Under the pieces are notes generated by a model. It worked only from the letters and a program-made list of their open reading frames with translations, was not told the DNA's origin and made no database searches. Positions 42,561 to 52,147 of a DNA stretch of 64,000 nucleotides are shown piece by piece. This stretch comes from Lachnospiraceae bacterium (lineage in GTDB: Bacteria > Bacillota_A > Clostridia > Lachnospirales > Lachnospiraceae). How positions within the stretch are numbered: position 1 is the first letter of the stretch; each line of letters opens with the position of its first letter. The translations under genes were made by a program, and so were the position numbers. The stretch spans positions 1 to 64,000 of the forward strand of contig JAFXDD010000028.1 in NCBI GenBank assembly GCA_017516285.1. Reading direction: 5' to 3'.

Positions 42561-42875
42561 TTACTCATTAAGACCCTCAAGGTGTTTTCTAATGGACTTT
42601 GCAAAGCCCTCATCTAAAACTGCTATGGAAGCACGCATCTCCTTGCCTAAAGCGTGGCCCAGAGATTCCTTGGTTCCATATTCAAAACATGGGACCTCAT
42701 AAAAGTTGCATTTATCCTTAAACAACTTTTTGGTATTGTCGGAAGCATCCGATGCTACAATGATAAGCCTCGCGCTCCCGTCCTTCACTGCGCCTTCTGC
42801 TGCAAACTCTCCGCTCACCAGATTTCTGGAACGCATACAAAGTCCCAACAAAGACTCTACCTTATTCTGTTTCAA
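42561..42875 (-). CDS. L7Ae/L30e-family ribosomal protein (YlxQ-like)
   Basis: A 104-residue kink-turn RNA-binding protein of the L7Ae family, always found between rnpM (ylxR) and infB. It has ESLLGLCMRSRNLVSGEFAA (residues 7-26) and ARLIIVASDASDNTKKLF (35-52). The start is a TTG at 42875, ten bases after GAGGAG and inside the last codons of rnpM, so the two are coupled. The start MKQNKVESLLGL matches homologues. Its cellular RNA target is not well defined. Confidence 0.92.
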   Translation of the reverse strand: MKQNKVESLLGLCMRSRNLVSGEFAAEGAVKDGSARLIIVASDASDNTKKLFKDKCNFYEVPCFEYGTKESLGHALGKEMRASIAVLDEGFAKSIRKHLEGLNE

Positions 42876-43143
42876 TGCTTATAAACTCCTCTTCCAGCTT
42901 CGTATAAACCTCTTTCGGAATACTCATTTTGAAAGAACGCTCCAACCCTTTGGATTTAATAGCCTTTTTCAGACATTCCTCGTTCTGGCATAAATATGCA
43001 CCGCGTCCATTCTTTTTTCCGGTTACATCCAATACAAATGTGTCCTCAGGTGTGTGCAAAATACGCATCATTTCTTTTTTGCTCTTCATTTCACCACAAC
43101 CGATACACAATCTCATTGGAATTTTTTTATTCTTCGTAATCAT
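42862..43143 (-). CDS. rnpM: RNase P modulator RnpM (YlxR, DUF448)
   Basis: A 93-residue protein of the YlxR/DUF448 family, described in Bacillus as an RNase P modulator. The core is IPMRLCIGCGEMKSKKEMMR followed by DVTGKKNGRGAYLCQ (about 43-57), both conserved RNA-binding surfaces. I start at the ATG at 43143, which overlaps the end of nusA by 17 bases, four bases after GAGGAG; the frame is open further up but only inside nusA. Standard position between nusA and the L7Ae protein. Confidence 0.94.
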   Translation of the reverse strand: MITKNKKIPMRLCIGCGEMKSKKEMMRILHTPEDTFVLDVTGKKNGRGAYLCQNEECLKKAIKSKGLERSFKMSIPKEVYTKLEEEFISIETE

Positions 43144-44245
43144 CATACTCCTCGTATTCGCTGTCCTCGTCCAGATAATCCTCATAACGGAATCCGTACG
43201 CATCCTTTGCCTGTGTCTCACTCTTAATGTCAATCTTATAACCTGTCAGTCTGGCAGCAAGGCGCGCATTCTGGCCTTCCTTACCGATTGCAAGACTCAA
43301 CTGATAATCCGGCACCACTACCTTTGCTGTTTTTTCATCCGGATCTGCAAAAACTGCGATAACCTTGGAAGGAGCAAGTGCATTCTGGATAAAGTTACCC
43401 GGATTTTCATCCCAAGGAACAATATCGATTTTTTCACCACGAAGCTCGTCAACAATTGCATTTACTCTGGCACCATTCATACCTACACATGCACCCACTG
43501 CATCTACATTTGGATTATTGGAGCGAACCGCCATCTTGGTGCGGCTGCCTGCCTCACGAGCAATACTCATAATCTCTACGGTACCATCACTGATTTCGGT
43601 AACCTCAGCCTCGAATAATCTCTTAACCAATTCCGGATGAGTACGGCTGACAGTAATACGAGGTCCCTTGGTAGTATTCTTTACTTCTACAATGTAAACC
43701 TTTACTCTCTGTGTAGGCACAAACACTTCACCTTTTACCTGTTCACTCTCCATCAAAAGAGCATCCGCTTTACCGAGGTTAATACTTACATTCTTATCAA
43801 CTACACGCTGTACAATACCGGTAACAATTTCTTTCTCCAATTCAGAATACTGATTGTAAACAACACTTCTTTCTTCTTCGCGAATTTTCTGTAAGATAAC
43901 GTTCTTAGCATGTTGTGTAGCAATACGACCAAATTCCTTGGACTTTATTTCTATATGAAGCATATCTCCAACCTGTGCCGTCTTTGATAACTCCAAAGCA
44001 TCCTCCAACGCAATTTGAAGCACTTTATCCTCTACATCTTCAGGAGTAGCAACCACTTCCCTGATAGCGTATACAAGGAAGTCACCTGTTTCACGATTTA
44101 CCTCTGCCTTTACATTATCAGCTTTGCCAAAATGATTTTTACAAGCTGCCAGTAAAGAGTTTTCGATAGTCTCAAACATAACCTCTTTGCTGATTTCCTT
44201 TTCCTTTTCTAAAATATCCAGTGCCTCTAATAATTCTTTGTTCAT
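43127..44245 (-). CDS. nusA: transcription termination/antitermination protein NusA
   Basis: NusA binds RNA polymerase and RNA to tune pausing, termination and rRNA antitermination. The 372-residue protein has the N-terminal RNAP-binding domain (1-125), an S1 domain (EKEIVTGIVQRVVDKNVSIN, about 135), KH1 (GACVGMNGARVNAIVDELRGEK, about 245) and KH2 (SLAIGKEGQNARLAARLTG, about 315), then a short acidic tail rich in Asp, Glu and Tyr. There is no C-terminal repeat domain, as in other Firmicutes. Second gene of the operon, 35 bases after rimP. Confidence 0.97.
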   Translation of the reverse strand: MNKELLEALDILEKEKEISKEVMFETIENSLLAACKNHFGKADNVKAEVNRETGDFLVYAIREVVATPEDVEDKVLQIALEDALELSKTAQVGDMLHIEIKSKEFGRIATQHAKNVILQKIREEERSVVYNQYSELEKEIVTGIVQRVVDKNVSINLGKADALLMESEQVKGEVFVPTQRVKVYIVEVKNTTKGPRITVSRTHPELVKRLFEAEVTEISDGTVEIMSIAREAGSRTKMAVRSNNPNVDAVGACVGMNGARVNAIVDELRGEKIDIVPWDENPGNFIQNALAPSKVIAVFADPDEKTAKVVVPDYQLSLAIGKEGQNARLAARLTGYKIDIKSETQAKDAYGFRYEDYLDEDSEYEEYDDYEE

Positions 44246-44280
44246 TTTTCCGTTTTCCTCCTAATGATTTAATCTATATT

Positions 44281-44745
44281 CTAAAAATCCAATGCCAATC
44301 TGATAACAGCAATCTCACTGCGTGCAAAGGTCCGCTCTCCTGTCTCTTCTTCGATAGTGAGGCTGTCACTGTCAAAGCACTTTAAAATTCCTGAAAATTC
44401 CTTTACCTTGTCAATTGGCTTAAAGGTCTTGATTTCAACCTCCTCACCAATGCTGTGCTGTAAATGACGATCCTTTTTAAGGGTGCGGCCAAGTCCCGGA
44501 CTGCTGACTTCCAGTGTATAGGATTCCTCAATAAAATCCTCTTCATCCAGCACGTCGGAAAAAGCACGATTTACTTCCACACAATCATTAATATTGACAC
44601 CTTCCGGCTTATCAATGTATGCGCGCAAATACCAGTCATTACCTTCCTTTACATACTCAACGTCATAAATACTTACACCCACACGCTCAACAATCGGGCC
44701 AAGCAAACTCTCTGCCCTTGCTTCGTAGTTTTCTCTTTTTGACAT
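44281..44745 (-). CDS. rimP: ribosome maturation factor RimP
   Basis: RimP helps 30S assembly. The 154-residue protein contains GVSIYDVEYVKEGNDWYLRA (about 23-42), INDCVEVNRAFSDVLDEEDF and YTLEVSSPGLGRTLKKDRHL (about 82), the family hallmark. The start is ATG 44745, six bases after AAAGGAG; an upstream in-frame ATG overlies that site. It is the first gene of the nine-gene operon ending at ribF, behind a promoter and a terminator-like leader hairpin. Confidence 0.96.
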   Translation of the reverse strand: MSKRENYEARAESLLGPIVERVGVSIYDVEYVKEGNDWYLRAYIDKPEGVNINDCVEVNRAFSDVLDEEDFIEESYTLEVSSPGLGRTLKKDRHLQHSIGEEVEIKTFKPIDKVKEFSGILKCFDSDSLTIEEETGERTFARSEIAVIRLALDF

Positions 44746-44782
44746 GTGTTCTCCTTTCATAGGGCTAAACTGTTGTAATAAA

Positions 44783-44808
44783 TAAGAGTTTGCCGAAGCA
44801 AACTCTTA
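44783..44808 (-). promoter_or_regulatory. terminator-like hairpin in the rimP operon leader
   Basis: TAAGAGTTTGC (44783-44793) and GCAAACTCTTA (44798-44808) form a perfect eleven-base-pair stem with a TTCG tetraloop on the minus strand, followed by TTTATTAC. It lies downstream of the predicted transcription start and 38 bases before the rimP ATG, so it is inside the leader and could attenuate the operon. Confidence 0.65.
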
Positions 44809-44835
44809 TAGTAACATCTTATTTAATTCTCTTAT

Positions 44836-44864
44836 ATTTTAGCACTAATTTATGGAAAATGCAA
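44836..44864 (-). promoter_or_regulatory. rimP-nusA-infB operon promoter
   Basis: TTGCAT (44859-44864) and TAAAAT (44836-44841) on the minus strand, spacing 17. The leader from here to rimP is about 85 bases. Confidence 0.75.
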
Positions 44865-44922
44865 GTTAATTTTTTAAAATTTTGCCTCATTATAAAGCGT
44901 TTTCGCTATCGCTACGCTCGCC

Positions 44923-45060
44923 AAATAGAAATAACAAAGGTCTCGCTTGTGCAAGCACAGCAAGACCTTTTCATTTCTATTTTCCTCTGCGTTTCCTTCA
45001 TCTTGGAAAGCTTCGCTTTCCAAGCCGCTCGTCGTTCGCCAATCATGCAAGCATGTTGGC
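44923..45060. repeat. cluster of strong inverted repeats after groL
   Basis: Three adjacent imperfect or perfect palindromes: a nested one with outer arms AAATAGAAAT/ATTTCTATTT (44923-44982) around AAGGTCTCGCTTGTGC/GCACAGCAAGACCTT (44937-44969); CTTGGAAAGC/GCTTTCCAAG (45002-45024); and GCCAATCATGC/GCATGTTGGC (45038-45060). They begin 15 bases after the groL stop. They may be terminators, but length and complexity suggest a repeat element of REP or MITE type. Confidence 0.6.
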
Positions 45061-45074
45061 TCACTTGCACTCGC

Positions 45075-46700
<1,626 letters not shown>

Positions 46701-46708
46701 TCAACAAA

Positions 46709-46981
46709 TTATTTCAGAACTGCTAAAATATCGCTCTGCTTTACAATAATGTATTCCACATCTTCAACCTTTACCTCTGTGCCTGAATACTTGGAATAAA
46801 TCACCTGATCACCAACTGCAACTTCCATTTTTACTTCCTCGGTACCAGGACCAACAGCAATAACCTCTGCCTGCTGTGGCTTCTCCTTTGTCTGACCCGG
46901 TAATACGATGCCTGACTTTGTGGTTTCCTCTGCAACCAGCTGCTTTAATACAACTCTGTCACCTAATGGTACTAATTTCAT
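46709..46981 (-). CDS. groS: co-chaperonin GroES
   Basis: The 10-kDa lid of the GroEL chamber. The 90 residues show [20 protein letters not shown], the mobile loop [16 protein letters not shown] (about 20-35) and [17 protein letters not shown]. It is the first gene of the groESL operon; AGGAGG lies eight bases before the ATG, and a perfect CIRCE operator sits 45 bases upstream in the leader. Confidence 0.98.
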   Translation of the reverse strand: MKLVPLGDRVVLKQLVAEETTKSGIVLPGQTKEKPQQAEVIAVGPGTEEVKMEVAVGDQVIYSKYSGTEVKVEDVEYIIVKQSDILAVLK

Positions 46982-47026
46982 AATAGAACCTCCTTATTTC
47001 TAAACCTATGTAGTTCTTCCCGTTTA

Positions 47027-47053
47027 TTAGCACTCATTTAATTCGAGTGCTAA
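47027..47053. promoter_or_regulatory. CIRCE element of groESL
   Basis: TTAGCACTC-N9-GAGTGCTAA, a perfect match to the HrcA operator. On the minus strand it follows a promoter with TTGCAT and an AT-rich TATTAT-type -10 (about 47054-47085), so it overlaps the transcription start. Confidence 0.96.
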
Positions 47054-47154
47054 TAATATAATAGTACATTTTCAAAAAAATGCAAGCCTTATTTGTATTT
47101 TTAATAATATTTTTATAAATATTATTTACGAACTGCTTTCATTTTATTATAATT

Positions 47155-49071
47155 CTACTCCAGATTACCTGTATAAAGCTGGTAATACTTGCCCCTTTGC
47201 TCCATCAGCTGCTCATGAGTACCGCGCTCGATAATGCGTCCCAGTTCCAGAACCATGATACAATCACTGTTGCGGACCGTAGAAAGTCTGTGTGCAATCA
47301 CAAAGGTAGTACGCCCCTTCATTAGGGAATCCATACCTTCCTGTACCAACTTCTCCGTACGGGTATCAATGGAGGAAGTAGCCTCATCCAGAATCAGTGC
47401 CGGCGGATTCGCAACGGCCGCTCTGGCAATAGCCAAAAGCTGGCGCTGTCCCTGTGAAAGGTTGCCGCCATCACCTGTTAACATGGTTTGATAGCCTTCC
47501 GGCAATCTGTCAATAAAGCTGTCAGCATTGGCAAGCTTTGCAGCTGCAATACACTCTTCATCCGTAGCATCCAGCTTACCATAGCGGATATTGTCCATAA
47601 TGGTGCCGGTAAACAAGTGGGTATCCTGCAGTACCATACCCAGTGAACGACGCAAATCAGCTTTCTTAATTCGTTTGATATCAATACCATCATAGCGAAT
47701 CTTGCCATCCTGAATATCATAGAAGCGATTAATCAGATTGGTAATGGTAGTCTTACCTGCACCGGTAGAGCCTACAAATGCAATCTTCTGCCCCGGCTCT
47801 GCATAAAGCTTAATGTCGTGAAGAACCATCTTTTCATCTGTATAGCCAAAATCCACATTCTCCATCACCAAATCGCCCTGCTGCAACACGTAGGTCGGCT
47901 CTGTGTAGCCTTCCTCGTATAATTTCCAAGCCCAGCTGCCGGTACTCTTCTCACACTCTACAATCTCGGTTCCTTTCACCTCGATATTTACAAGTGTGGC
48001 AATGCCTTCGTCTGCCTCCGGCACTTCATCCATCAGCTTAAATACACGCTCTGCGCCGGCCATAGCCATAGCAACGGAATTTAACTGCATAGAAAGCTGG
48101 TTTATCGGACCGGTAAAACTTTTAACTAACTGTAAGAACGTAATCAATGTACCCACGGTAACAGAGCCAAAACCATACAAGGCCATAATGGCACCCAGCA
48201 CTGCACACAATACGTAATTCAAATTACCCAACTGTGCATTGACAGGCATCAAAATATTGGCGTAGCTGTTGGCATTACTGGTAGCCACACGAACTTCCTC
48301 GTTTAATACCTCAAATCTTTCGATAGCCTTTTCCTCATGACAGAATACCTTGACAACCTTTTGTCCACTGACCATTTCCTCAATAAAGCCATTTAACTGA
48401 CCCAGCTTCTGCTGACGGGTAATAAAGAACGCACCGCTCTTTCCGGTAATAAATTTGGCTGCGTTTACAATAACAACTACCATACAGCAGGCAATCAGTG
48501 TCAACGGCAGACTTAAAGAAATCATACTTACCAGCGTACTGATAAGGGTAATGCTGCTGTTTAACAGCTGCGGAATAGACTGGCTGATTAACTGCCTCAA
48601 AGTGTCGATATCATTGGTATACACAGACATAATATCGCCATGGGCATGAGTATCAAAATAGTTGATCGGTAAGCTTTCCATATGATTGAACAGCTTCAGA
48701 CGCAAATTACGCATGGTTCCCTGTGTTACATAAATCATTAATCTGTTGTACGTAAAGGAACAAATAACACCCAACAGATACGTGAGTGCAATGCTCATAA
48801 GTGCTTTTAACAACCCGCTAAAATCAGGGCTTCCTACCCCTATTAATGGGGTAATATAATCATCCACCAGAGTACGAATAAACAACGTGCCTCGCACAGA
48901 AGCCAAAGCAGCGCCTAAAATACAGACTGCCACAATCACTAAATGAATTTTGTATTCTTTTAATACCTGCGTCATGACACGCTTGATAATGTCACCCATC
49001 TTGCCTTCTAACTTAGGTTTGGGTCCCATTCCTCTAGGTCCATGACCCGGTCCACGCTGTGGTGCTGCCAT
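47155..49071 (-). CDS. ABC exporter, ATPase-permease fusion (second half of a pair)
   Basis: A 638-residue type IV exporter half. A basic Gly/Pro-rich N-terminus leads to six membrane helices (about 60-370), then a nucleotide-binding domain with Walker A FVGSTGAGKTTITNL (about 425), signature GNLSQGQRQLLAIARA and Walker B ALILDEATSSID (about 550). An inserted segment (about 355-395) precedes the ATPase domain. Start ATG 49071 is behind GGGAGG. With the preceding ABC gene (one base apart) it forms a heterodimer of the BmrCD type; the substrate is unknown, drug or lipid likely. Confidence 0.92.
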   Translation of the reverse strand: MAAPQRGPGHGPRGMGPKPKLEGKMGDIIKRVMTQVLKEYKIHLVIVAVCILGAALASVRGTLFIRTLVDDYITPLIGVGSPDFSGLLKALMSIALTYLLGVICSFTYNRLMIYVTQGTMRNLRLKLFNHMESLPINYFDTHAHGDIMSVYTNDIDTLRQLISQSIPQLLNSSITLISTLVSMISLSLPLTLIACCMVVVIVNAAKFITGKSGAFFITRQQKLGQLNGFIEEMVSGQKVVKVFCHEEKAIERFEVLNEEVRVATSNANSYANILMPVNAQLGNLNYVLCAVLGAIMALYGFGSVTVGTLITFLQLVKSFTGPINQLSMQLNSVAMAMAGAERVFKLMDEVPEADEGIATLVNIEVKGTEIVECEKSTGSWAWKLYEEGYTEPTYVLQQGDLVMENVDFGYTDEKMVLHDIKLYAEPGQKIAFVGSTGAGKTTITNLINRFYDIQDGKIRYDGIDIKRIKKADLRRSLGMVLQDTHLFTGTIMDNIRYGKLDATDEECIAAAKLANADSFIDRLPEGYQTMLTGDGGNLSQGQRQLLAIARAAVANPPALILDEATSSIDTRTEKLVQEGMDSLMKGRTTFVIAHRLSTVRNSDCIMVLELGRIIERGTHEQLMEQRGKYYQLYTGNLE

Positions 49072-49072
49072 C

Positions 49073-50839
49073 TTATTCGCCTCCCTTCTCATCCTTAGGT
49101 TCATCGAAGTCACCGCCGCCCCTGGTTTGACCTTCGTAAACACTGCGATAGATTTCGTTTGTCTCTAATAATTCTTCATGGGTACCAAAGCCGTTAATAC
49201 AGCCATGCTCCATAACAATAATACGGTCAGCATCCTGAATACTGGAAATACGCTGTGCTATGATAAACTTGGTGGTATTTGGAATTTCCTCCCTGAATGC
49301 CTTACGGATACGTGTATCCGTTGCCGTATCCACTGCACTGGTGGAGTCATCCAGAATCAAAATCTTTGGTTTCTTCAAAAGTGCTCTAGCGATGGTAAGT
49401 CTCTGCTTCTGACCGCCGGACACATTGGTACCACCCTGCTCAATATAGGTTTCATACTTATCCGGCATTCTCTGAATAAAGTCATCTGCACAGGCCATTT
49501 TGCAGGCACGTATGCACTCCTCTTCGCTGGCCATCTCATCACCCCAACGCAGGTTTTCCAAAATAGTGCCACTAAACAGTTCATTTTTTTGAAGTACTAC
49601 GGATACCTGATTACGAAGAGCTTCCAAATTATACTCCCGTACATCCACACCGCCAACCATGACGCTGCCATCGGTAACATCATAAAGCCTACTGATTAAG
49701 TTCACAAGACTGGTCTTGCCACAACCGGTACCGCCAATAATACCAATCGTTTCACCGGCCTTAATATGAATATCAATATCATTCAGGACATTCTTGCCCT
49801 TATGAAGCTTCTTGTCATAAGAAAAATACACATGATTGAAATCCACGCTGCCATCTCTGACCACCGTGCAGGCACGTTCCGGACTCACAATATCAGCCTC
49901 TTCCTTAATAACCTCAGCAATACGCTTTGCACTGGCCACAGACATACTCATCATAACAAATATCATGGACAGCATCATCAGACTCATCAGAATATTCATA
50001 CAATATGTAAATAAGCTGGTCAAATTACCGGTAGTCATAGTCCCGCCCACAATCATCTGCGCGCTAATCCAGGAAATTGCAATCATACAGCCGTAAACGG
50101 TCAGATTCATCACCGGATTATTATACCCTACGATTTTCTCAGCCTTCACAGAAAGGTTATACAAGTTATTGGCTGCCTTAGCAAACTTCTCCTTTTCAAA
50201 ATCTTCACGTACAAAAGCCTTTACTACACGGATAGCAGAAACATTTTCCTGCACACTGGCATTCAAATCATCATAACGCTTAAACATCTCGCTGAAATAT
50301 TTCATACCAAAACGTATTATAATCCCCAAAATGACTGCCAGAAAGGCTATGGCAATTAAAAAGACACTGGCAACCCTGGCATTAATGGTGAAAGACATCA
50401 CCAATGCACTAATCAGAGTAATGGGTGCACGCAGACACATACGCAGAAGCATCTGATAAGACGTCTGCATGTTGGTCACATCCGTAGTCATACGTGTAAC
50501 CAGACCGGATGTAGAAAATTTATCAATATTGGCAAAGGAATATGTCTGAATGTTTTTGTACATTGCATCACGCAGATTTTTGGCAAAGCCGGTAGAAGCC
50601 ACCGCTGCAAAATGCCCGGCTCCCACACCCATCATAAGGCTGGCTGCCGCCAGACATACCATAAAAAAACCATACAGAAAAACATTCTTTAAATTTCCTG
50701 CCTCAATACCCTTATCAATAATAGATGCGGTTACCAAAGGAAGAGAAATTTCCAGAACAACCTCTGCAACTGTACAAAAGGCTGCAATTGCAGAAGGCTT
50801 TTTAAATTCCTTTACCTGAGCACCAAGTGTTTTTAACAT
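49073..50839 (-). CDS. ABC exporter, ATPase-permease fusion (first half of a pair)
   Basis: A 588-residue half transporter with six membrane helices (about 15-310) and a nucleotide-binding domain: Walker A IIGGTGCGKTSLVNL (about 372), signature GGTNVSGGQKQRLTIARAL (about 470), Walker B ILILDDSTSAVDTATD (about 497). The Asp that replaces the catalytic Glu after Walker B (LDDSTS) marks this as the degenerate-site half of a heterodimer, while the next gene keeps LDEATS. The ATG at 50839 lies eight bases behind AAGGAGGT; the longer frame begins at a TTG over that site. Confidence 0.93.
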   Translation of the reverse strand: MLKTLGAQVKEFKKPSAIAAFCTVAEVVLEISLPLVTASIIDKGIEAGNLKNVFLYGFFMVCLAAASLMMGVGAGHFAAVASTGFAKNLRDAMYKNIQTYSFANIDKFSTSGLVTRMTTDVTNMQTSYQMLLRMCLRAPITLISALVMSFTINARVASVFLIAIAFLAVILGIIIRFGMKYFSEMFKRYDDLNASVQENVSAIRVVKAFVREDFEKEKFAKAANNLYNLSVKAEKIVGYNNPVMNLTVYGCMIAISWISAQMIVGGTMTTGNLTSLFTYCMNILMSLMMLSMIFVMMSMSVASAKRIAEVIKEEADIVSPERACTVVRDGSVDFNHVYFSYDKKLHKGKNVLNDIDIHIKAGETIGIIGGTGCGKTSLVNLISRLYDVTDGSVMVGGVDVREYNLEALRNQVSVVLQKNELFSGTILENLRWGDEMASEEECIRACKMACADDFIQRMPDKYETYIEQGGTNVSGGQKQRLTIARALLKKPKILILDDSTSAVDTATDTRIRKAFREEIPNTTKFIIAQRISSIQDADRIIVMEHGCINGFGTHEELLETNEIYRSVYEGQTRGGGDFDEPKDEKGGE

Positions 50840-50889
50840 AGATTGGTACCTCCTTCTCAATTAGACTCAAAATTTAACGTTTACATTTT

Positions 50890-50918
50890 ATTGTAAGCAT
50901 ACCATATTCAAATGTCAA
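50890..50918 (-). promoter_or_regulatory. promoter of the ABC exporter pair
   Basis: TTGACA (50913-50918) and TACAAT (50890-50895) on the minus strand, spacing 17, about 50 bases before the start codon. Confidence 0.8.
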
Positions 50919-50966
50919 TGAATGGAAAATCAAAAATTATAAAGTTTTTCTAAAATATAGTTTAAT

Positions 50967-51004
50967 GGGCATGCTACAAGCTTTTATCTGCTTGTAACAC
51001 ACCC
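50967..51004 (-). terminator. hairpin after corA
   Basis: GGGCATGCTACAAGC and GCTTGTAACACACCC pair over 15 bases with one or two mismatches or G-U pairs, just beyond the corA stop. The T tract is weak (ATTAAACTATATTTT). Confidence 0.6.
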
Positions 51005-51026
51005 ACTGAATTCTTATTATTTCTCA

Positions 51027-51968
51027 CTATAACATCTTTCTTTTCTTTAAAATAATCAACGCCACTATGCAAATCACCAGTGTAAATCCGCAAATAATAG
51101 CAAAGCCCCATGGACTGGCAGCGAAAGGCATGCCTACGCTATTGACGTTCATACCAAACAGACCGGATATAATAGTCGGTATAGCCATAACGATGGTAAT
51201 AGAAGCCAAAAGCTTCATCACATTATTCAGGCGGTTATTAATAACAGTGCTAAGCAACTCTCTGGTACCATTGATAATATCACGGTAAATCTGAGTCATC
51301 TCGATAGCCTGCTTATTCTCGATAATAACATCCTCTAAAAGCTCCCTGTCCTCCGGATACTGCTTAATACGGCTGTATCTGGTCAGCCTCTCCAAAATCA
51401 GGCCGTTACCACGTAAAGAAGTGGCAAAATATACCAGATTGGACTCCAATTCATGCAGCTCAATTAATTCCGTATCCTCTGTAATCTCACTGATATGACT
51501 CTCTATCTGGGTACGCTTCTTGTCAATCTTGCGAAGGTCCACCTGATACTCTACTGCATTCCTGTAAAGAATCTGATATAGAAAACGAATGCGCTTCTTG
51601 GTACTAAACTCCTTTATACGTTTCTGCACAAATGCCTTTAAAATCGCTGTATCACGAGCACAGATAGTAATAATCACATCCTCACACAGAATAATACCTA
51701 ACGGAATGGTGGTATACTCATTGTAATCACCACGTTTCTCACTGACAGGTATATCCACTAAAATCAGCGTATAATCCTCTTCAATCTCAATACGTGCACT
51801 TTCATCATTATCCAGTGCTGCCTTAATATGATCTAAATCAATACCATACTTCTCCGAGATATAACTCGACTCTTCATTGGAGGGCGATACCATCTTAATC
51901 CATATATCGTTTTCATAGTTTTCAACTTCTCTAATAATGCCATTATCTGTCTTATACAAAGTAATCAT
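51027..51968 (-). CDS. corA: CorA-family magnesium transporter
   Basis: A 313-residue CorA/ZntB-type metal ion channel. A cytosolic alpha/beta domain and long helix (1-250) lead to two C-terminal membrane helices; the first ends in the FGMNVNSVGMPF selectivity motif (GMN, about 277). The tail KKRKML is basic. The ATG at 51968 is nine bases behind AAGGAGG; the upstream open frame is not supported. It stands alone, with its own promoter and a hairpin after it. Confidence 0.95.
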   Translation of the reverse strand: MITLYKTDNGIIREVENYENDIWIKMVSPSNEESSYISEKYGIDLDHIKAALDNDESARIEIEEDYTLILVDIPVSEKRGDYNEYTTIPLGIILCEDVIITICARDTAILKAFVQKRIKEFSTKKRIRFLYQILYRNAVEYQVDLRKIDKKRTQIESHISEITEDTELIELHELESNLVYFATSLRGNGLILERLTRYSRIKQYPEDRELLEDVIIENKQAIEMTQIYRDIINGTRELLSTVINNRLNNVMKLLASITIVMAIPTIISGLFGMNVNSVGMPFAASPWGFAIICGFTLVICIVALIILKKRKML

Positions 51969-52004
51969 AATCGCAACCTCCTTCTTTGTCGTAATCAACC
52001 ACTC

Positions 52005-52033
52005 TTTAGTATAGCAAAAAACGTCAAAAAGCA
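52005..52033 (-). promoter_or_regulatory. corA promoter
   Basis: TTGTGC and TATACT on the minus strand, spacing 17, about 40 bases before the corA start. The -35 has two mismatches. Confidence 0.55.
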
Positions 52034-52056
52034 CAACTATTTTGTGAAATAGCTTT

Positions 52057-52090
52057 CGGGGAGGCTGTAATTTTAGTCACAACCTCCCCG
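52057..52090. terminator. bidirectional-type hairpin between the Rpn-like gene and corA
   Basis: CGGGGAGGCTGT (52057-52068) and ACAACCTCCCCG (52079-52090) form a stem of twelve pairs including one G-U. It lies about 60 bases after the Rpn-like stop. The following bases are only moderately T-rich on either strand. Confidence 0.65.
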
Positions 52091-52147
52091 ATTTTAAATT
52101 TATATATCCTGACACCCTTATTCCAGAGGTGCAGTTCATATTAGAAT

